Source: Pseudanabaena sp.
Lineage (GTDB): Bacteria; Cyanobacteriota; Cyanobacteriia; Pseudanabaenales; Pseudanabaenaceae
Direction: 5' to 3'
Assembly: GCA_003249015.1 (NCBI GenBank)
Contig: QBLS01000024.1
Span: forward strand, 1 to 61,393
Length of the DNA: 61,393 nucleotides
Shown here: one piece after another, positions 41,090-51,038 of the stretch
Layout: every line of letters starts with the position of its first letter
Position numbering within the stretch: the stretch's first letter is position 1
The notes under the pieces: generated by a model
The model's database searches: none
Told to the model about the DNA's origin: nothing
Seen by the model: only the letters and a program-made list of their open reading frames with translations
Translations under genes and position numbers: made by a program

Positions 41090-42898
41090 CTATGAGATTC
41101 TAATTGGCTTGCGAGAGCGATCGCTTTTAAGATACTCGTGATTTTGAATAAGAAAATCAATGGCTTTCTTAAAATATTGACCATTACTGGACTGAAAAAT
41201 AAGTCCATTGAGATCGATCTGCCTAACTCGCTCTTGCATTTCCCATAGAAAATCATGGTTATTAATCAGCTTAAGAGATAGCTGAGTATATTCTGTTGGA
41301 TTTTTAGCGACTAAATCTCCTAAACCTAGCTTTTTCATAAGCCTTGCCCCTGCTCGACTATACCATCGCTTGCCTTCAAACACAACTGTTGGTTTTTGAA
41401 TAAATAGGCTATCCACAATTACATTAAATCCACCGAAGTGATAAGAGTCGAGACAGATATCACCTTCTTCCATAATGGTCATATATTCAGTGTAAGGAAT
41501 GTAGGGATAAACCTTAACATTTTCAGCACCAAGCAACTGCGTAATCTCATGGACAAAGGGCAGAAAGTCGTTTTTGCGCGTTAAACCACCACCTGAAAAG
41601 AAACGAAATAGTACAGGTCGCTTAGAGTCTTGAACAATCTTTTTCAACAAAATCAATAGAGGATAGTTGACCTTCTGGGCGTACCAAGGACAATTGATAA
41701 TAAACTGAGACTTTCCATCAGTAGCATCTCGCAGAGTTTTGATATCCAAGCTCTGTTTCGGCTGATAGTTGGGGTGGTTGTTCACTGCACCCAGTCCATT
41801 AAGTAGAACTAAGCGCTCGGAGTAGTTTACTTCTGCGTTCCGAGTTACTTCCGCGTCAGCGCCACTAATGAAATAATCAATTTCACTCCCAAACGTACTC
41901 ACAGGATGCCCTAAACCACAAATTTGAATGGGAGCCATTCTCAAGTTAGAGAGCAGAATACTTTCCGATGACATTCCAATATCAGGGAAGTAAATAACAT
42001 TAAAATCATTGTCTTGAATACTACTAATATCAAATTGATCATTCTGAAGATTTAGATATCTTATATCCTGAAAATTTTGTCGATCAATCCCTAATTGCTG
42101 ATCGCCTATGTGAATTAGGGTAAGCTCATAATCATCTTTCAAGGATGCAACGCAATCATACAAAATACGATAAACAGAATGTTCTGGGAACCAAAATCCA
42201 GAAATTATCGCTACTTTTCGCGGATTAGGCTGATTAGAGATCACCAAATTTTTAATCAGGTTACTCTTTTGAATTGATTGATTGACTTTAGACTTTAGAA
42301 AGCGATCGCTATCTCCATCGATATAGGTTGCCCCAAAGTAGAGATCATCAATTTTATAAAAATCAGTTAGTCGTCCATCTTCATAGGTTAGATGTTCTCT
42401 AAGATTTTGATAGACAATTCGGTTAACTAAACCCGTGCGATAGATTTCAAGGTAGCAAGAATACCAAAGGTTGGCTAACTCTGGACTAGCATCAAAAAAG
42501 TCGCGGCGTTGATATTTAAAGCTATTTCTAGCAGAACATAAAGTTAAAATCTTGGCGTAGTTGTGAGCCTGATATTTTAATATTTCTAAGTAGGGATCAG
42601 TGGTTTTAAAATCAGAAATAGCAACAAGATTAGATATAGTAAGATTAAACTGTATAAATCTACCCACATAGCGATCGCTAATCAAATAGTCTGATTGCGT
42701 AAAGATATACAAAAAGTTTTTAACAAAGGCATTGACAAAATACCTTGAATCATTGGTTAACTCTAAATATGTATTTTGGTCAAAATGTTCTAAGATTTTG
42801 ATAAATTGTTCGGACACTAAATCATATTGTTTAGACAAAAGATTTTGCAATAAACCTGAGGGATTAAAGCTAATATCTTCAAGTTTTTTACTATACAT
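41090..42898 (-). CDS. GT41-like (OGT/HMW1C-type) glycosyltransferase
   Basis: 602 residues. The N-terminal ~210 residues are helical and not clearly TPR. The C-terminal GT-B part begins NPRKVAIISGFWFPEHSVYR and contains APIQICGLGHPVSTFGSEID, YSERLVLLNGLG, CPWYAQKVNYPLLILLKKI, and the donor-site stretch DICLDSYHFGGFNVIVDSLF then KPTVVFEGKRWYSRAGARLM. That order matches family GT41, which includes O-GlcNAc transferases and bacterial HMW1C N-glycosyltransferases acting on proteins in the cytoplasm. No adhesin or S-layer substrate gene is adjacent. The gene is unusually AT-rich for the window and has few HIP1 sites, which could mean later acquisition. Confidence 0.85.
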   Translation of the reverse strand: MYSKKLEDISFNPSGLLQNLLSKQYDLVSEQFIKILEHFDQNTYLELTNDSRYFVNAFVKNFLYIFTQSDYLISDRYVGRFIQFNLTISNLVAISDFKTTDPYLEILKYQAHNYAKILTLCSARNSFKYQRRDFFDASPELANLWYSCYLEIYRTGLVNRIVYQNLREHLTYEDGRLTDFYKIDDLYFGATYIDGDSDRFLKSKVNQSIQKSNLIKNLVISNQPNPRKVAIISGFWFPEHSVYRILYDCVASLKDDYELTLIHIGDQQLGIDRQNFQDIRYLNLQNDQFDISSIQDNDFNVIYFPDIGMSSESILLSNLRMAPIQICGLGHPVSTFGSEIDYFISGADAEVTRNAEVNYSERLVLLNGLGAVNNHPNYQPKQSLDIKTLRDATDGKSQFIINCPWYAQKVNYPLLILLKKIVQDSKRPVLFRFFSGGGLTRKNDFLPFVHEITQLLGAENVKVYPYIPYTEYMTIMEEGDICLDSYHFGGFNVIVDSLFIQKPTVVFEGKRWYSRAGARLMKKLGLGDLVAKNPTEYTQLSLKLINNHDFLWEMQERVRQIDLNGLIFQSSNGQYFKKAIDFLIQNHEYLKSDRSRKPIRIS

Positions 42899-43036
42899 AT
42901 CTGTATTAAATAAATGATTTTAATATAGCACTGCGTGTGAAAACTTAAATCCCCCTGATAAAGGTTACCCCGTAAACATAGGTTTTAACTATAGAGCTAA
43001 TTACTAAGTCTACTCCCTCAATCTTCCTTAAGTAGA

Positions 43037-43140
43037 TAAGTAGATCAACATAATTAAAATCCAAAACCAGAGGTTGTTCCACCCGCGTAGCGGGTGGAAC
43101 AAACTTCTTGGTTTTTAGGTTACTTATGCCTAGCTACTTA
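43037..43140. repeat. Interspersed MITE-like element, family A, copy 4
   Basis: 104 bp. Left end TAAGTAGATCAACATAATTA; inverted right end TAAGTAGCTAGGCATAAGTA. The centre is an imperfect palindrome around GTTCCACCCGCGTAGCGGGT. The spacer 42899-43036 before it holds no gene; a C/G-rich hairpin remnant sits near 43224-43258. Confidence 0.85.
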
Positions 43141-43287
43141 ATAAAGAGGCATTAAGGGAGAGCTACAGGCTGAAATTTATACAGAGAAACTTAGGTGTAT
43201 AGGATAGCTTGCAAAGTGGGTAAGCTTAAACCCGCACCCTTTTTTAAGGGGGAGGGCGGATCGAGTAATTCTCAAATCTGCTCTAAT

Positions 43288-43580
43288 CAGCAGCTAGACA
43301 TAAGTAACTTAAAAGCTAAGAAAGGTGCTCCGCCCGCCTAGCGAACAGAACACCCTTCTTAGCTTTTAATTACGCTGAACTATATAGCATTTGTCAGTCT
43401 AGTGAAGTACGGGTTTGTTTTTCCGCCGAAAGCGGAGAAGCAAACCTTTGTACCTCGCTTGCTTAAAAAGTGCTATGTACCAATTCACAAAAGTGTGACA
43501 ATACTCTTGTGAATTGATAAGCCAAACCCAGTAAGAGTCTTCAAATCAAAAAATGGCATAGCTGTTTTTTGATTTGGCAT
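43288..43580. repeat. Composite repeat block A-C-B upstream of the phototaxis array
   Basis: Family A copy 43288-43384, whose left part (AGACATAAGTAACTTAAAAG) matches the inverted right half of copy 43037. Family C copy 43383-43478 is the most complete one: TATAGCATTTGTCAGTCTAG, a hairpin with GTACGGGTTTG and CAAACCTTTGTAC, then AAAAGTGCTATG. Family B copy 43481-43580 has CAATTCACAAAAGTGT with its complement, AACCCAGTAAGAG, and the hairpin AATCAAAAAATGGC. The array promoter must lie in 43581-43725, within or just after this block. Confidence 0.85.
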
Positions 43581-43725
43581 AAAAAGTATAGATTTTTATT
43601 CTAACTACGGCAAAATGAAAACTGCTATAGTTTAGTGCTGAAAGCTATGTGTCAGAGTCTAGTTTTTGGTCGTGATTCTGACTTCTTCCTGTCTGTTAAA
43701 AATCATAACTAGTAGACTTTCTCCC

Positions 43726-44916
43726 GTGGAAATATCAACAACTTCGACACCAAAGTTTATCCAAGACATAACGCAGCTTCATGTGTTATTTCAGCAGGCT
43801 ACTGGTGAATTAATTGTCGCTGACGAAGAGGAATCGGCTCCCAACTGGAGTATCTATTTCTATTTGGGACGCTTGGTATATGCAACAGGTGGTAAACATC
43901 GAGTAAGGCGCTTGGCAAGAGCGATACGCCAACATACTCACAATGTTAATGTCCAGACATTGTTAGATTCGGTTAATCCTACAGAACCAGTGTGGGAGAT
44001 GAAATTAATTGAAAAAGTAATTCAAGATAACTTAATAACTATTGAACAAGCTAGAAGCATTATTCAAGCCAGTATTAATGAAGTATTTTATAGCTTGAGT
44101 GAGCAGAAACAGCCCAAGTCAACTTGGACACCTTTTGAAGCTCTCAGCTTTAAGCCAATTGTCGCCTTGTCAACAGTTCAAACTTTAGACTCAATTAGTG
44201 CTGCTCAAGAAAAATGGAAACAGTCAGGGCTGTCCCATGTGCAGAATATGATTCGAGGATTTACATTTGATCTGTCTCCTTATATTGCCAACCCAGACCA
44301 GCTCAGGGTGATGCAAAATGCCCAAGCTATTACTGACAAGACCTATAACACCCTTAATAAAATCATCAATGGCAAAAATACCCTATGGGATTTGTCGATC
44401 ATGATGCATTGTTCTATGGTAGGAGTGATGCGATCGCTTTTGCCTCTGGTCGTTGATGGGATCGTTGCATTTAAAGAAATTCCCGATTGGCGATCGCCAA
44501 AATGGGCAAGCCCTACCCAACCCCATAAAGCTGAGTATCGCGGTTTGATTGCCTGTATTGACGACAGCCCTCAGATCGCGATTAGTATGCAGCATATCCT
44601 TGCTCCTCTGGGCTACGAAGTACTTGGGATCACCGAGCCATTGCAAAGTGTTAGCACTCTATTGCAGCGCAAGCCTGATCTGATCTTTCTGGACTTGATC
44701 ATGCCCAATACTAACGGATATGAACTATGTACCTTTTTGCGGAAGACCACAACGTTTCAAGAGGTTCCCATTGTAATTTTGACAGGTCGAGATGGTGTAA
44801 TTGATCGAGTGAGAGCCAAAATGGCTGGATCTTCTGACTTTTTAAGTAAGCCGCCCGACCCCACTCGGGTTTTGCAAATCCTCCAAAAGTATTTGCAATC
44901 GCCTGAAGCCAATTAG
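43726..44916 (+). CDS. PatA/PixG-type response regulator (DUF4388-like plus receiver)
   Basis: About 396 residues. The N-terminal PatA-type domain reads FIQDITQLHVLFQQATGELI and SIYFYLGRLVYATGGKHRVR; a helical middle follows. The C-terminal receiver (last ~125 residues) has CIDDSP, FLDLIMP with the phospho-acceptor Asp, and FLSKPPD with the conserved Lys. It is the first gene of a six-gene array ordered as in Synechocystis pixGHIJ1J2L. The start is uncertain: the frame is open from a TTG at 43666, and I use the GTG at 43726 because the family begins close to the FIQDI segment. Neither has a good ribosome site. These regulators act on pilus motor control during phototaxis. Confidence 0.88.
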   Translation: MEISTTSTPKFIQDITQLHVLFQQATGELIVADEEESAPNWSIYFYLGRLVYATGGKHRVRRLARAIRQHTHNVNVQTLLDSVNPTEPVWEMKLIEKVIQDNLITIEQARSIIQASINEVFYSLSEQKQPKSTWTPFEALSFKPIVALSTVQTLDSISAAQEKWKQSGLSHVQNMIRGFTFDLSPYIANPDQLRVMQNAQAITDKTYNTLNKIINGKNTLWDLSIMMHCSMVGVMRSLLPLVVDGIVAFKEIPDWRSPKWASPTQPHKAEYRGLIACIDDSPQIAISMQHILAPLGYEVLGITEPLQSVSTLLQRKPDLIFLDLIMPNTNGYELCTFLRKTTTFQEVPIVILTGRDGVIDRVRAKMAGSSDFLSKPPDPTRVLQILQKYLQSPEAN

Positions 44917-45006
44917 CTATGCCACGAGAGGTTTCAGGCAAACGAATCCCATCTTTTAAATTTTATTTATTTTATTTAAATTTTCACATATAACAAGGAA
45001 TATAGA

Positions 45007-45372
45007 ATGAGTACGATTTTAGTAGTTGAAGACACCATGACTCAGGCTGAAATTATTATGGGCGGACTGAGAAATGCGGGATTTAATACGATCTTGGCAA
45101 CCAATGGTGATGATGCTAGGGTCAAAATCAGCCAGCAAAAGCCTAGTGCGATCGTTTTGGACGTAGTTCTTCCCAATGAAAGTGGCTTTGAACTCTGTCG
45201 CGATCTCAAGGACAAGGTAGAGACTAAAGATATTCCTATTGTGCTTTGTTCTACCAAAAGCGGCGAAATGGATAAGTTTTGGGGAATGAAGCAGGGGGCT
45301 TCGGCTTATTTGACCAAGCCTGTAGATGTTGCAGAACTGGTGCGGACTATTAAATTGTTAGTAAAAGATTAG
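45007..45372 (+). CDS. CheY-type single-domain response regulator (PixH/PilH-like)
   Basis: 121 residues, one receiver domain: ILVVEDTMTQ for the acidic pocket, IVLDVVLPNESGFELC with the phospho-acceptor Asp near residue 52, VLCSTKSGEMDKFW with the Thr/Ser switch position, and AYLTKPVD with the Lys. Its place directly after the PatA-type regulator and before a CheW gene fits PixH/PilH, the second output or phosphate sink of a type IV pilus chemosensory system. Its TAG stop overlaps the ribosome site (AGGAG) of the CheW gene, which suggests translational coupling. Confidence 0.93.
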   Translation: MSTILVVEDTMTQAEIIMGGLRNAGFNTILATNGDDARVKISQQKPSAIVLDVVLPNESGFELCRDLKDKVETKDIPIVLCSTKSGEMDKFWGMKQGASAYLTKPVDVAELVRTIKLLVKD

Positions 45373-45385
45373 GAGCGCGATCGCT

Positions 45386-45919
45386 ATGGCAAGTCAAACA
45401 ATTGGCTCTCAGCAAGCAGCCAAGTCAAAGCTCAATCCCGTCACTGAGCAGTTTTTGACATTTTCTTTGGCGAACGATCAACAAGCGCTGCTGCCAACTA
45501 CGCAACTGCTAGAAATTGTCCAGATTGACTTAACACAAATAACAGCGATCTCAGGATTGCCCTCGCCCAGTGTGATGGGCATATACAACTGGAGAGGCGA
45601 GATTGTCTGGGTCATTGATCTAGCAAGTATGTTAGGTTGCAAGCCTTTGTATGCTCAAGCGCTGGACTTAGGCAGATTTCAAGATAATTGCAGCGTTATC
45701 TTTTTGCGTAGCTTAAATTCGGTGATTGGCTTTGCCGTGTCGCAAGTTGGTCAACTTATACGGATAAACTCTTCAGCAATTGAAACCTCTGGGTTGACTT
45801 TGTCGCCAGTGATGGCGCAGGTTTGTCAAGGCTCTTGGCTAAATAGCCGTGATGAATCTCTCTTAGTACTAGATGGCAATGCACTTATTGAGATTGTCCA
45901 TTCCTACAGCTCTACTTAA
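45386..45919 (+). CDS. CheW-type adaptor (PixI/PilI-like)
   Basis: 177 residues. The CheW fold is recognised by FLTFSLANDQQALLPTTQLL, ITAISGLPSPSVMGIYNWRG with the conserved N-W-R-G turn, EIVWVIDLASMLG and a later VIFLRSLNSVIGFAVSQVG. It couples receptors to the CheA kinase of the same array. The spacer between ribosome site AGGAG (45371-45375) and the ATG contains a complete HIP1 octamer (45377-45384). It starts 13 bases after the CheY gene. Confidence 0.94.
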   Translation: MASQTIGSQQAAKSKLNPVTEQFLTFSLANDQQALLPTTQLLEIVQIDLTQITAISGLPSPSVMGIYNWRGEIVWVIDLASMLGCKPLYAQALDLGRFQDNCSVIFLRSLNSVIGFAVSQVGQLIRINSSAIETSGLTLSPVMAQVCQGSWLNSRDESLLVLDGNALIEIVHSYSST

Positions 45920-45964
45920 ATTTTACAAACACTCGTCAAACAACTCATCAAATTGTGAAAATCT

Positions 45965-48328
45965 ATGTTGACCCAAAATGAGCAATCCTTCAACCAATCT
46001 TCTCCATCAGTAAATGGGACGAATATCAATTTTTCCGAAGATGATCAAGTGACAAGTCTTGAAAATCCCCTAGATCCTTCGGATAATTTAGATAATGATG
46101 TTCCCTCTGGCGATCCAAATATAAAGCAGAAGAAAGGAGGAGGATGGCGATGGCAGAGCCTACGGACTAAGGCAACAGTTTTGGCAGTGGTGATTGGCAC
46201 TTTGCCAGTAATGGCAATTGGCGGTATTACTTACTCTCTCGCCAGCAATTCCTTGGATACTCGAATTCGTGAAGCACAACTACAAAAAACCAATGAGATT
46301 GCCGATAAAATAAATCGCTTCATGTATGAGCGTTATGGAGATATTCAAGTATTGTCAGCACATCCAATCTTGACTAATCGCAAGGCACAAGCGGTGATGA
46401 CTCAGACGGAGCGGGAGGCTGTATTAAATGATTACGCAAGAATCTACGGAGTGTATACCCTAGTTGCCTTTGCCGATTTAAACGGGAACACTCCACTCAG
46501 ATCAACAATTACCCAAGATCCCGCAGCTAGTATTAAAAATCGCGACTTTTTTAAAAATGCCCTCGCCAGTGGCAAACCATTCATCAGTCAACCAGGGCGT
46601 TCTACTGTCAATAACACCGTAAATCTGTTTATTTCCGCTCCAGTCAAAGAAGCTAATTCGGATAAGTTCATTGGCGTGGTTCGCACCAGAATGCCAATTG
46701 AGAATCTTGGGGAAATTGTTAAAGCAGGTAGTAGTGAAAAGGATGAATATCACCTAATCGATGCCTCTGGGAAAATCTTTTGGGCTAAGGAAAAATCACA
46801 GGAAAACAACCAATCAAAGGAAGATTTTCCCGAACTAGCCAACGCGATCGCTAGCAGGACATCGACTACTGCCATCGGCATTGATCTGTTCAATGGGAAA
46901 GAACAACTATTGACCTATGTCCAGCTAAGCACCTATCGCAATATGCCCAATCTCAATTTAGGGGTTGTGCTAGCCCTCGATACTGAGGTTGCGTTCAAGC
47001 CTCAAAGAGATCTGCTCCTTGCGATCGCCACAGGTACAGGTATTACCGCCTTACTTGTCGGAATTCTCGCCATCCTATTGACTAACAGAGCCATTAAGCC
47101 TATCCAAGAAGCGGCTAAAGCTGTATCTAAAATTGGGGAGGGTGATCTAGACATTCGTTTGGAGGTATTGAGCGAAGACGAACTGGGTATGTTGTCGGAC
47201 AATATTAATAACATGACCGAACGACTCAAATATCTGAGCGAAGCTCAACAACAGGAAGCGGAAAGGTTGGAAAATGCTCGTAAAGAAGCTAGAGCAGAAG
47301 CCGATGAACGGGCAGAACAACAAAAACAGGAAAAGGAATTTTTGCAACACCGCGCTCTAGAGCTACTTATGGAAGTTGATCCTGTTAGTCGCGGCGACTT
47401 GACGATTCGAGCCAACGTCACTGCCGACGAAGTGGGGACGATCGCTGACTCCTACAATGCCATCATTCGCAACTTGCGGAAACTGGTAATGGAAGTACAA
47501 GGAGCCACTCAATCGGTGACGCAAACGGCAACCAGTAATGAGATGGCGGTGCGAGCTGTATCTAGCGAAGCCCAAAAGCAGTCAGAGTCAATCAACTCAG
47601 CCCTGCAGGAAATCAAGGAAATGTCCATGTCGATTCGTGGTGTGGAAACTAGAGCTAAGCAAGCAGAAAAGGGAATGCAAGTGGCGGCAACTGTTCTCCA
47701 AGAAGGCGATGACGCAATGAACTTGACCGTTGAAGGGATTTTAGAAATTCGTGAAACTGTTGCAGAAACCGCCAAGAAAGTGAAGCGTCTGGGTGAGACA
47801 TCGCAGAAAATTTCTCGCATTGTTAATTTGATTAGTAACTTTGCGGCTCAAACTAACCTGCTCGCTCTAAACGCCGCCATTGAAGCAGCCCGTGCTGGTG
47901 AAGAAGGGCGAGGATTTAGTGTTGTGGCTGAAGAAGTTCGAGATCTTGCTGAGCAGTCCGCCACATCAACCGCCGAAATCGAGCAATTAGTAGAGGAAAT
48001 TCAAATTCAAACTAATGAGGTGGTCACGGCGATGGAATCTGGAACGGAGCAGGTTGTTTCGGGTACTAAGTTAGTTCAAAATGCCCGTGCTAAGTTGACC
48101 CAAATCGCAACTGTGAGTAAGCAGGTAAACGAAATCGTTCGGGAAATTGCGATCGCGGCAAATACACAAACCCAATCCTCTGAACACATGGGACAGACTA
48201 TGCAAAGTATTGCCGCGATCGCGGAAGATACTTCCAAGCAGTCAGAAGATGTGGCGCGATCTTTTGCAGAGTTGTTGGAAGTTGCTCAAAACTTACAAGT
48301 TAGCGTGTCTCAGTTCAAGGTGGCTTAA
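45965..48328 (+). CDS. Methyl-accepting chemotaxis protein with dCache sensor, receptor 1 of the array
   Basis: 787 residues. After a ~65-residue acidic N-terminus come TM1 (about 70-92), a ~255-residue double-Cache type sensor ([20 protein letters not shown] and [18 protein letters not shown] are typical Cache segments), TM2 (about 350-373), a HAMP domain (374-427), and a second HAMP ([20 protein letters not shown]). The signalling hairpin has the intact tip [20 protein letters not shown]. No GAF or bilin-binding cysteine motif is present, so it is not a PixJ-type photoreceptor. It should sense a small extracytoplasmic ligand. Its signalling half is closely similar to the next gene. Confidence 0.95.
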   Translation: MLTQNEQSFNQSSPSVNGTNINFSEDDQVTSLENPLDPSDNLDNDVPSGDPNIKQKKGGGWRWQSLRTKATVLAVVIGTLPVMAIGGITYSLASNSLDTRIREAQLQKTNEIADKINRFMYERYGDIQVLSAHPILTNRKAQAVMTQTEREAVLNDYARIYGVYTLVAFADLNGNTPLRSTITQDPAASIKNRDFFKNALASGKPFISQPGRSTVNNTVNLFISAPVKEANSDKFIGVVRTRMPIENLGEIVKAGSSEKDEYHLIDASGKIFWAKEKSQENNQSKEDFPELANAIASRTSTTAIGIDLFNGKEQLLTYVQLSTYRNMPNLNLGVVLALDTEVAFKPQRDLLLAIATGTGITALLVGILAILLTNRAIKPIQEAAKAVSKIGEGDLDIRLEVLSEDELGMLSDNINNMTERLKYLSEAQQQEAERLENARKEARAEADERAEQQKQEKEFLQHRALELLMEVDPVSRGDLTIRANVTADEVGTIADSYNAIIRNLRKLVMEVQGATQSVTQTATSNEMAVRAVSSEAQKQSESINSALQEIKEMSMSIRGVETRAKQAEKGMQVAATVLQEGDDAMNLTVEGILEIRETVAETAKKVKRLGETSQKISRIVNLISNFAAQTNLLALNAAIEAARAGEEGRGFSVVAEEVRDLAEQSATSTAEIEQLVEEIQIQTNEVVTAMESGTEQVVSGTKLVQNARAKLTQIATVSKQVNEIVREIAIAANTQTQSSEHMGQTMQSIAAIAEDTSKQSEDVARSFAELLEVAQNLQVSVSQFKVA

Positions 48329-48407
48329 GATTGTCCCCTCTCTTAACTGATTAAGAATCTCCATTTTCCCTGACTAGATTTATCAAAGACTTATCCACAA
48401 GAAAAGT

Positions 48408-50984
48408 ATGCTACTCCAAAATAAACCCGAAACTCCCCCAGTCAGAAACTCTGCCACCAGAATATCCACGCCAGCGCCTAACCCTAAAATCAAAGCTCCT
48501 TTTTGGAATTTGTCACAGGGCTGGAGTAACTTGGGTGTCCGCTGGAAGCTTTCGATCGTGCTGTTACTGGCTTCAGGGCTGCCTGTACTGATCGTTACCC
48601 AGACACTAGTTAAAACCTCAGAGGAAGCGGCGCTGCGAGAACTGAAGATTTCAGTACAAGAGAAGGGATCATTCTTTGTCTCTGAATATGTGCTATGGAC
48701 AAACTCAGAAAGTCGGCAGGATGCGGAAGAGATCGCCTCCGCCGTTGAAGCTAACAATTTTGATCTGACTAATGCCGCCGAGTTAGCCGCCAAAAGAGCC
48801 ACTTTACAGCCATTACTGCAAGTGACTAGTACCGATGTTGAACCAGAATCAATTAAGAATATTAAGCTAATTACAGATAGCTTCGGTCGCAGTATTGAAG
48901 GTAATATTCTTGTTCTCAATGAAGATGCGACCAAGTTTCCTGCCCTTCCTCCTAGAGATAAACAAGCTCAAATACAGCTAGTTCCCCAAGCTTACCAACA
49001 GGAATCGATCCCAACTGGGCGTAATTTGGCGAATTTACCGATTGTGAAAAATGCGATCGCCACAGGTAAGCCCATGTATGGCATCGAGCTGCTCAAGAGT
49101 TCGGATTTGCAAATGCTAGGACTAGAAAAGACTGCCAATATTGGCATTCGCCCCCAAGCAATCCAAGGACTAGCGGAAGCAAAACAGCCCGCCCCAGAGG
49201 GAACCTACGACATTGAACAGGGCAAAGTGGGGCTAGTCAGCATGGCAGTATATCCGATTCGAGTCAGGGGGCGCGTTGTCGGTACAGCAGTTGTCGGGGC
49301 TTTGCTAAACCGCAATTATGGCATTGTTGACAAGTTTTCCAAGCGCTACAATATGCCCACCGCCACGATCTTCGCCAAAGACTGGCGCGTTACGACTAAC
49401 GTTCCCTATGTTGACCCAAATACGAAGACTCCTGACAATACGCGGGCGATTGGTACTCGCGCGGCTCGTGAAGTATCAGATTCTGTCCTTCAGCAAGGAC
49501 AGGCATATGTGGGTGAGACTAATATTACTGGGGTTAACTACCTTACTTTCTACACGCCCCTTTACGACCATCGTCAATTGATTGAACCTAGCGCCAAGCC
49601 AGTTGGTATCGCCTATGTGGGTCGTCCCCAATCCGAAGTTCAAGCACTTTTGAATAATCTATTCAATACGGGTTATGCGATCGCTGGAATCTCAATTTTA
49701 ATAGCAGGGGCGATCGGGATTGTGGTAGCGACATCCTTGTCTAGCCCCTTGCGCCGTCTATCTGGCTTCACCCAGAAGTTAGCACTGGGCGACATGAAAG
49801 AACGCCTCGAAGATAGCGATCGCCGCGACGAAATCGGTACCTTGTCACAGGAACTAAATAAAATGGCAGAGCAATTAGAAGTTCTAATTGCTGAGAAGCA
49901 ACTCGAAGCAGAACGAATTGTGGAAGCGCGGCAGGAAGTTGCAAAGACCGAGGCAGAACTAAGAACTCAAGAACAACGACAAGCCAAGGAGTTCTTACAA
50001 AAAAGAGCGTTAGAACTGATCATAGAAGTTGACCCGATTAGTCGAGGCGACTTAACGGTACGCGCTAAAGTAACTGAAGATGAAATTGGGACTATCGCCG
50101 ACTCCTACAACTCCACTGTGAGAAATCTTCGCAAATTGGTATTGGAAGTTCAAAAAGCCTCGCGATACCTATCCCAAACTGTAGGTAAAAGTGAGCAAAC
50201 AATTCAAAGTGTCTCTGATGGTGCTTCAGAACAGGTATTAGCGACTAATCAAGCCCTCGAACGCATTCACAACCTAGCGGACTCAGTTAGTGGAGTAATG
50301 ATGCGGGCGACCCAAGCCGAGTCACAGGTAGAACTAGCAACTCAAGCTTTACTTGAAGGTGACTCAGCGATGAATATCACCGTGGAAGGCTTTGGGGCAA
50401 TTCGCGAAACCGTAGCGGAAACCGCCGAAAAAGTAAAACAATTGGGAGAGGCTTCTCAGAAAATTTCTAAGGTTGTCAAGTTGATCAGTGGCTTTGCCAA
50501 TCAAACGAATATGCTCGCGCTCAATGCTTCCATTGAGGCGGCGCGTGCAGGGGAAGAAGGTCAGGGATTTGGCGTAGTTGCTAACGAAGTAAGAGCACTG
50601 GCTCAACGCTCCGCCAAGGCAACCATTGAAATTCGTCAGCTTATCGAAGAAATTCAATCTCAAGTTAATGACCTGATTAAGGCGATGGCTTTGGGAACAC
50701 GTCAGGTCAATAGCGGCTCCCAGCTCGTTGAAGAGACTCGTCAAAAGTTAACTGATATTTCCATATCCAGCCAACAGGTGAACCAACTGGTACGGGAAAT
50801 TGCCCAATCCGCTTCTTTGCAATCCCAGACTTCCGACGATGTTAGTCAGACGATTCAAGACGTAGCCGCGATCGCAACCTCTAACTCCGAATATAGCGAG
50901 AGCTTGAATACCGCCTTTACAGAACTACGGCAGGTAGCTCAAGAGCTACAAGTGAGCGTATCTCAGTTTAAAGTTAGTGATTAA
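48408..50984 (+). CDS. Methyl-accepting chemotaxis protein with Cache sensor, receptor 2 of the array
   Basis: 858 residues. TM1 lies about 46-66; a ~350-residue extracytoplasmic region ([40 protein letters not shown]) looks like a Cache 3/Cache 2 type sensor; TM2 is about 422-445; HAMP, a second HAMP ([20 protein letters not shown]) and the signalling hairpin with tip [20 protein letters not shown] follow. The C-terminal half is strongly similar to receptor 1, whereas the sensor half differs. This suggests a tandem duplication followed by sensor replacement. It is 79 bases from the previous gene and 54 from the CheA gene. Confidence 0.95.
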   Translation: MLLQNKPETPPVRNSATRISTPAPNPKIKAPFWNLSQGWSNLGVRWKLSIVLLLASGLPVLIVTQTLVKTSEEAALRELKISVQEKGSFFVSEYVLWTNSESRQDAEEIASAVEANNFDLTNAAELAAKRATLQPLLQVTSTDVEPESIKNIKLITDSFGRSIEGNILVLNEDATKFPALPPRDKQAQIQLVPQAYQQESIPTGRNLANLPIVKNAIATGKPMYGIELLKSSDLQMLGLEKTANIGIRPQAIQGLAEAKQPAPEGTYDIEQGKVGLVSMAVYPIRVRGRVVGTAVVGALLNRNYGIVDKFSKRYNMPTATIFAKDWRVTTNVPYVDPNTKTPDNTRAIGTRAAREVSDSVLQQGQAYVGETNITGVNYLTFYTPLYDHRQLIEPSAKPVGIAYVGRPQSEVQALLNNLFNTGYAIAGISILIAGAIGIVVATSLSSPLRRLSGFTQKLALGDMKERLEDSDRRDEIGTLSQELNKMAEQLEVLIAEKQLEAERIVEARQEVAKTEAELRTQEQRQAKEFLQKRALELIIEVDPISRGDLTVRAKVTEDEIGTIADSYNSTVRNLRKLVLEVQKASRYLSQTVGKSEQTIQSVSDGASEQVLATNQALERIHNLADSVSGVMMRATQAESQVELATQALLEGDSAMNITVEGFGAIRETVAETAEKVKQLGEASQKISKVVKLISGFANQTNMLALNASIEAARAGEEGQGFGVVANEVRALAQRSAKATIEIRQLIEEIQSQVNDLIKAMALGTRQVNSGSQLVEETRQKLTDISISSQQVNQLVREIAQSASLQSQTSDDVSQTIQDVAAIATSNSEYSESLNTAFTELRQVAQELQVSVSQFKVSD

Positions 50985-51038
50985 TTTCATTCCCCACCAT
51001 TCCCCAAACCTAGCAGCAAGAAACGCAGGATAGTCTAG

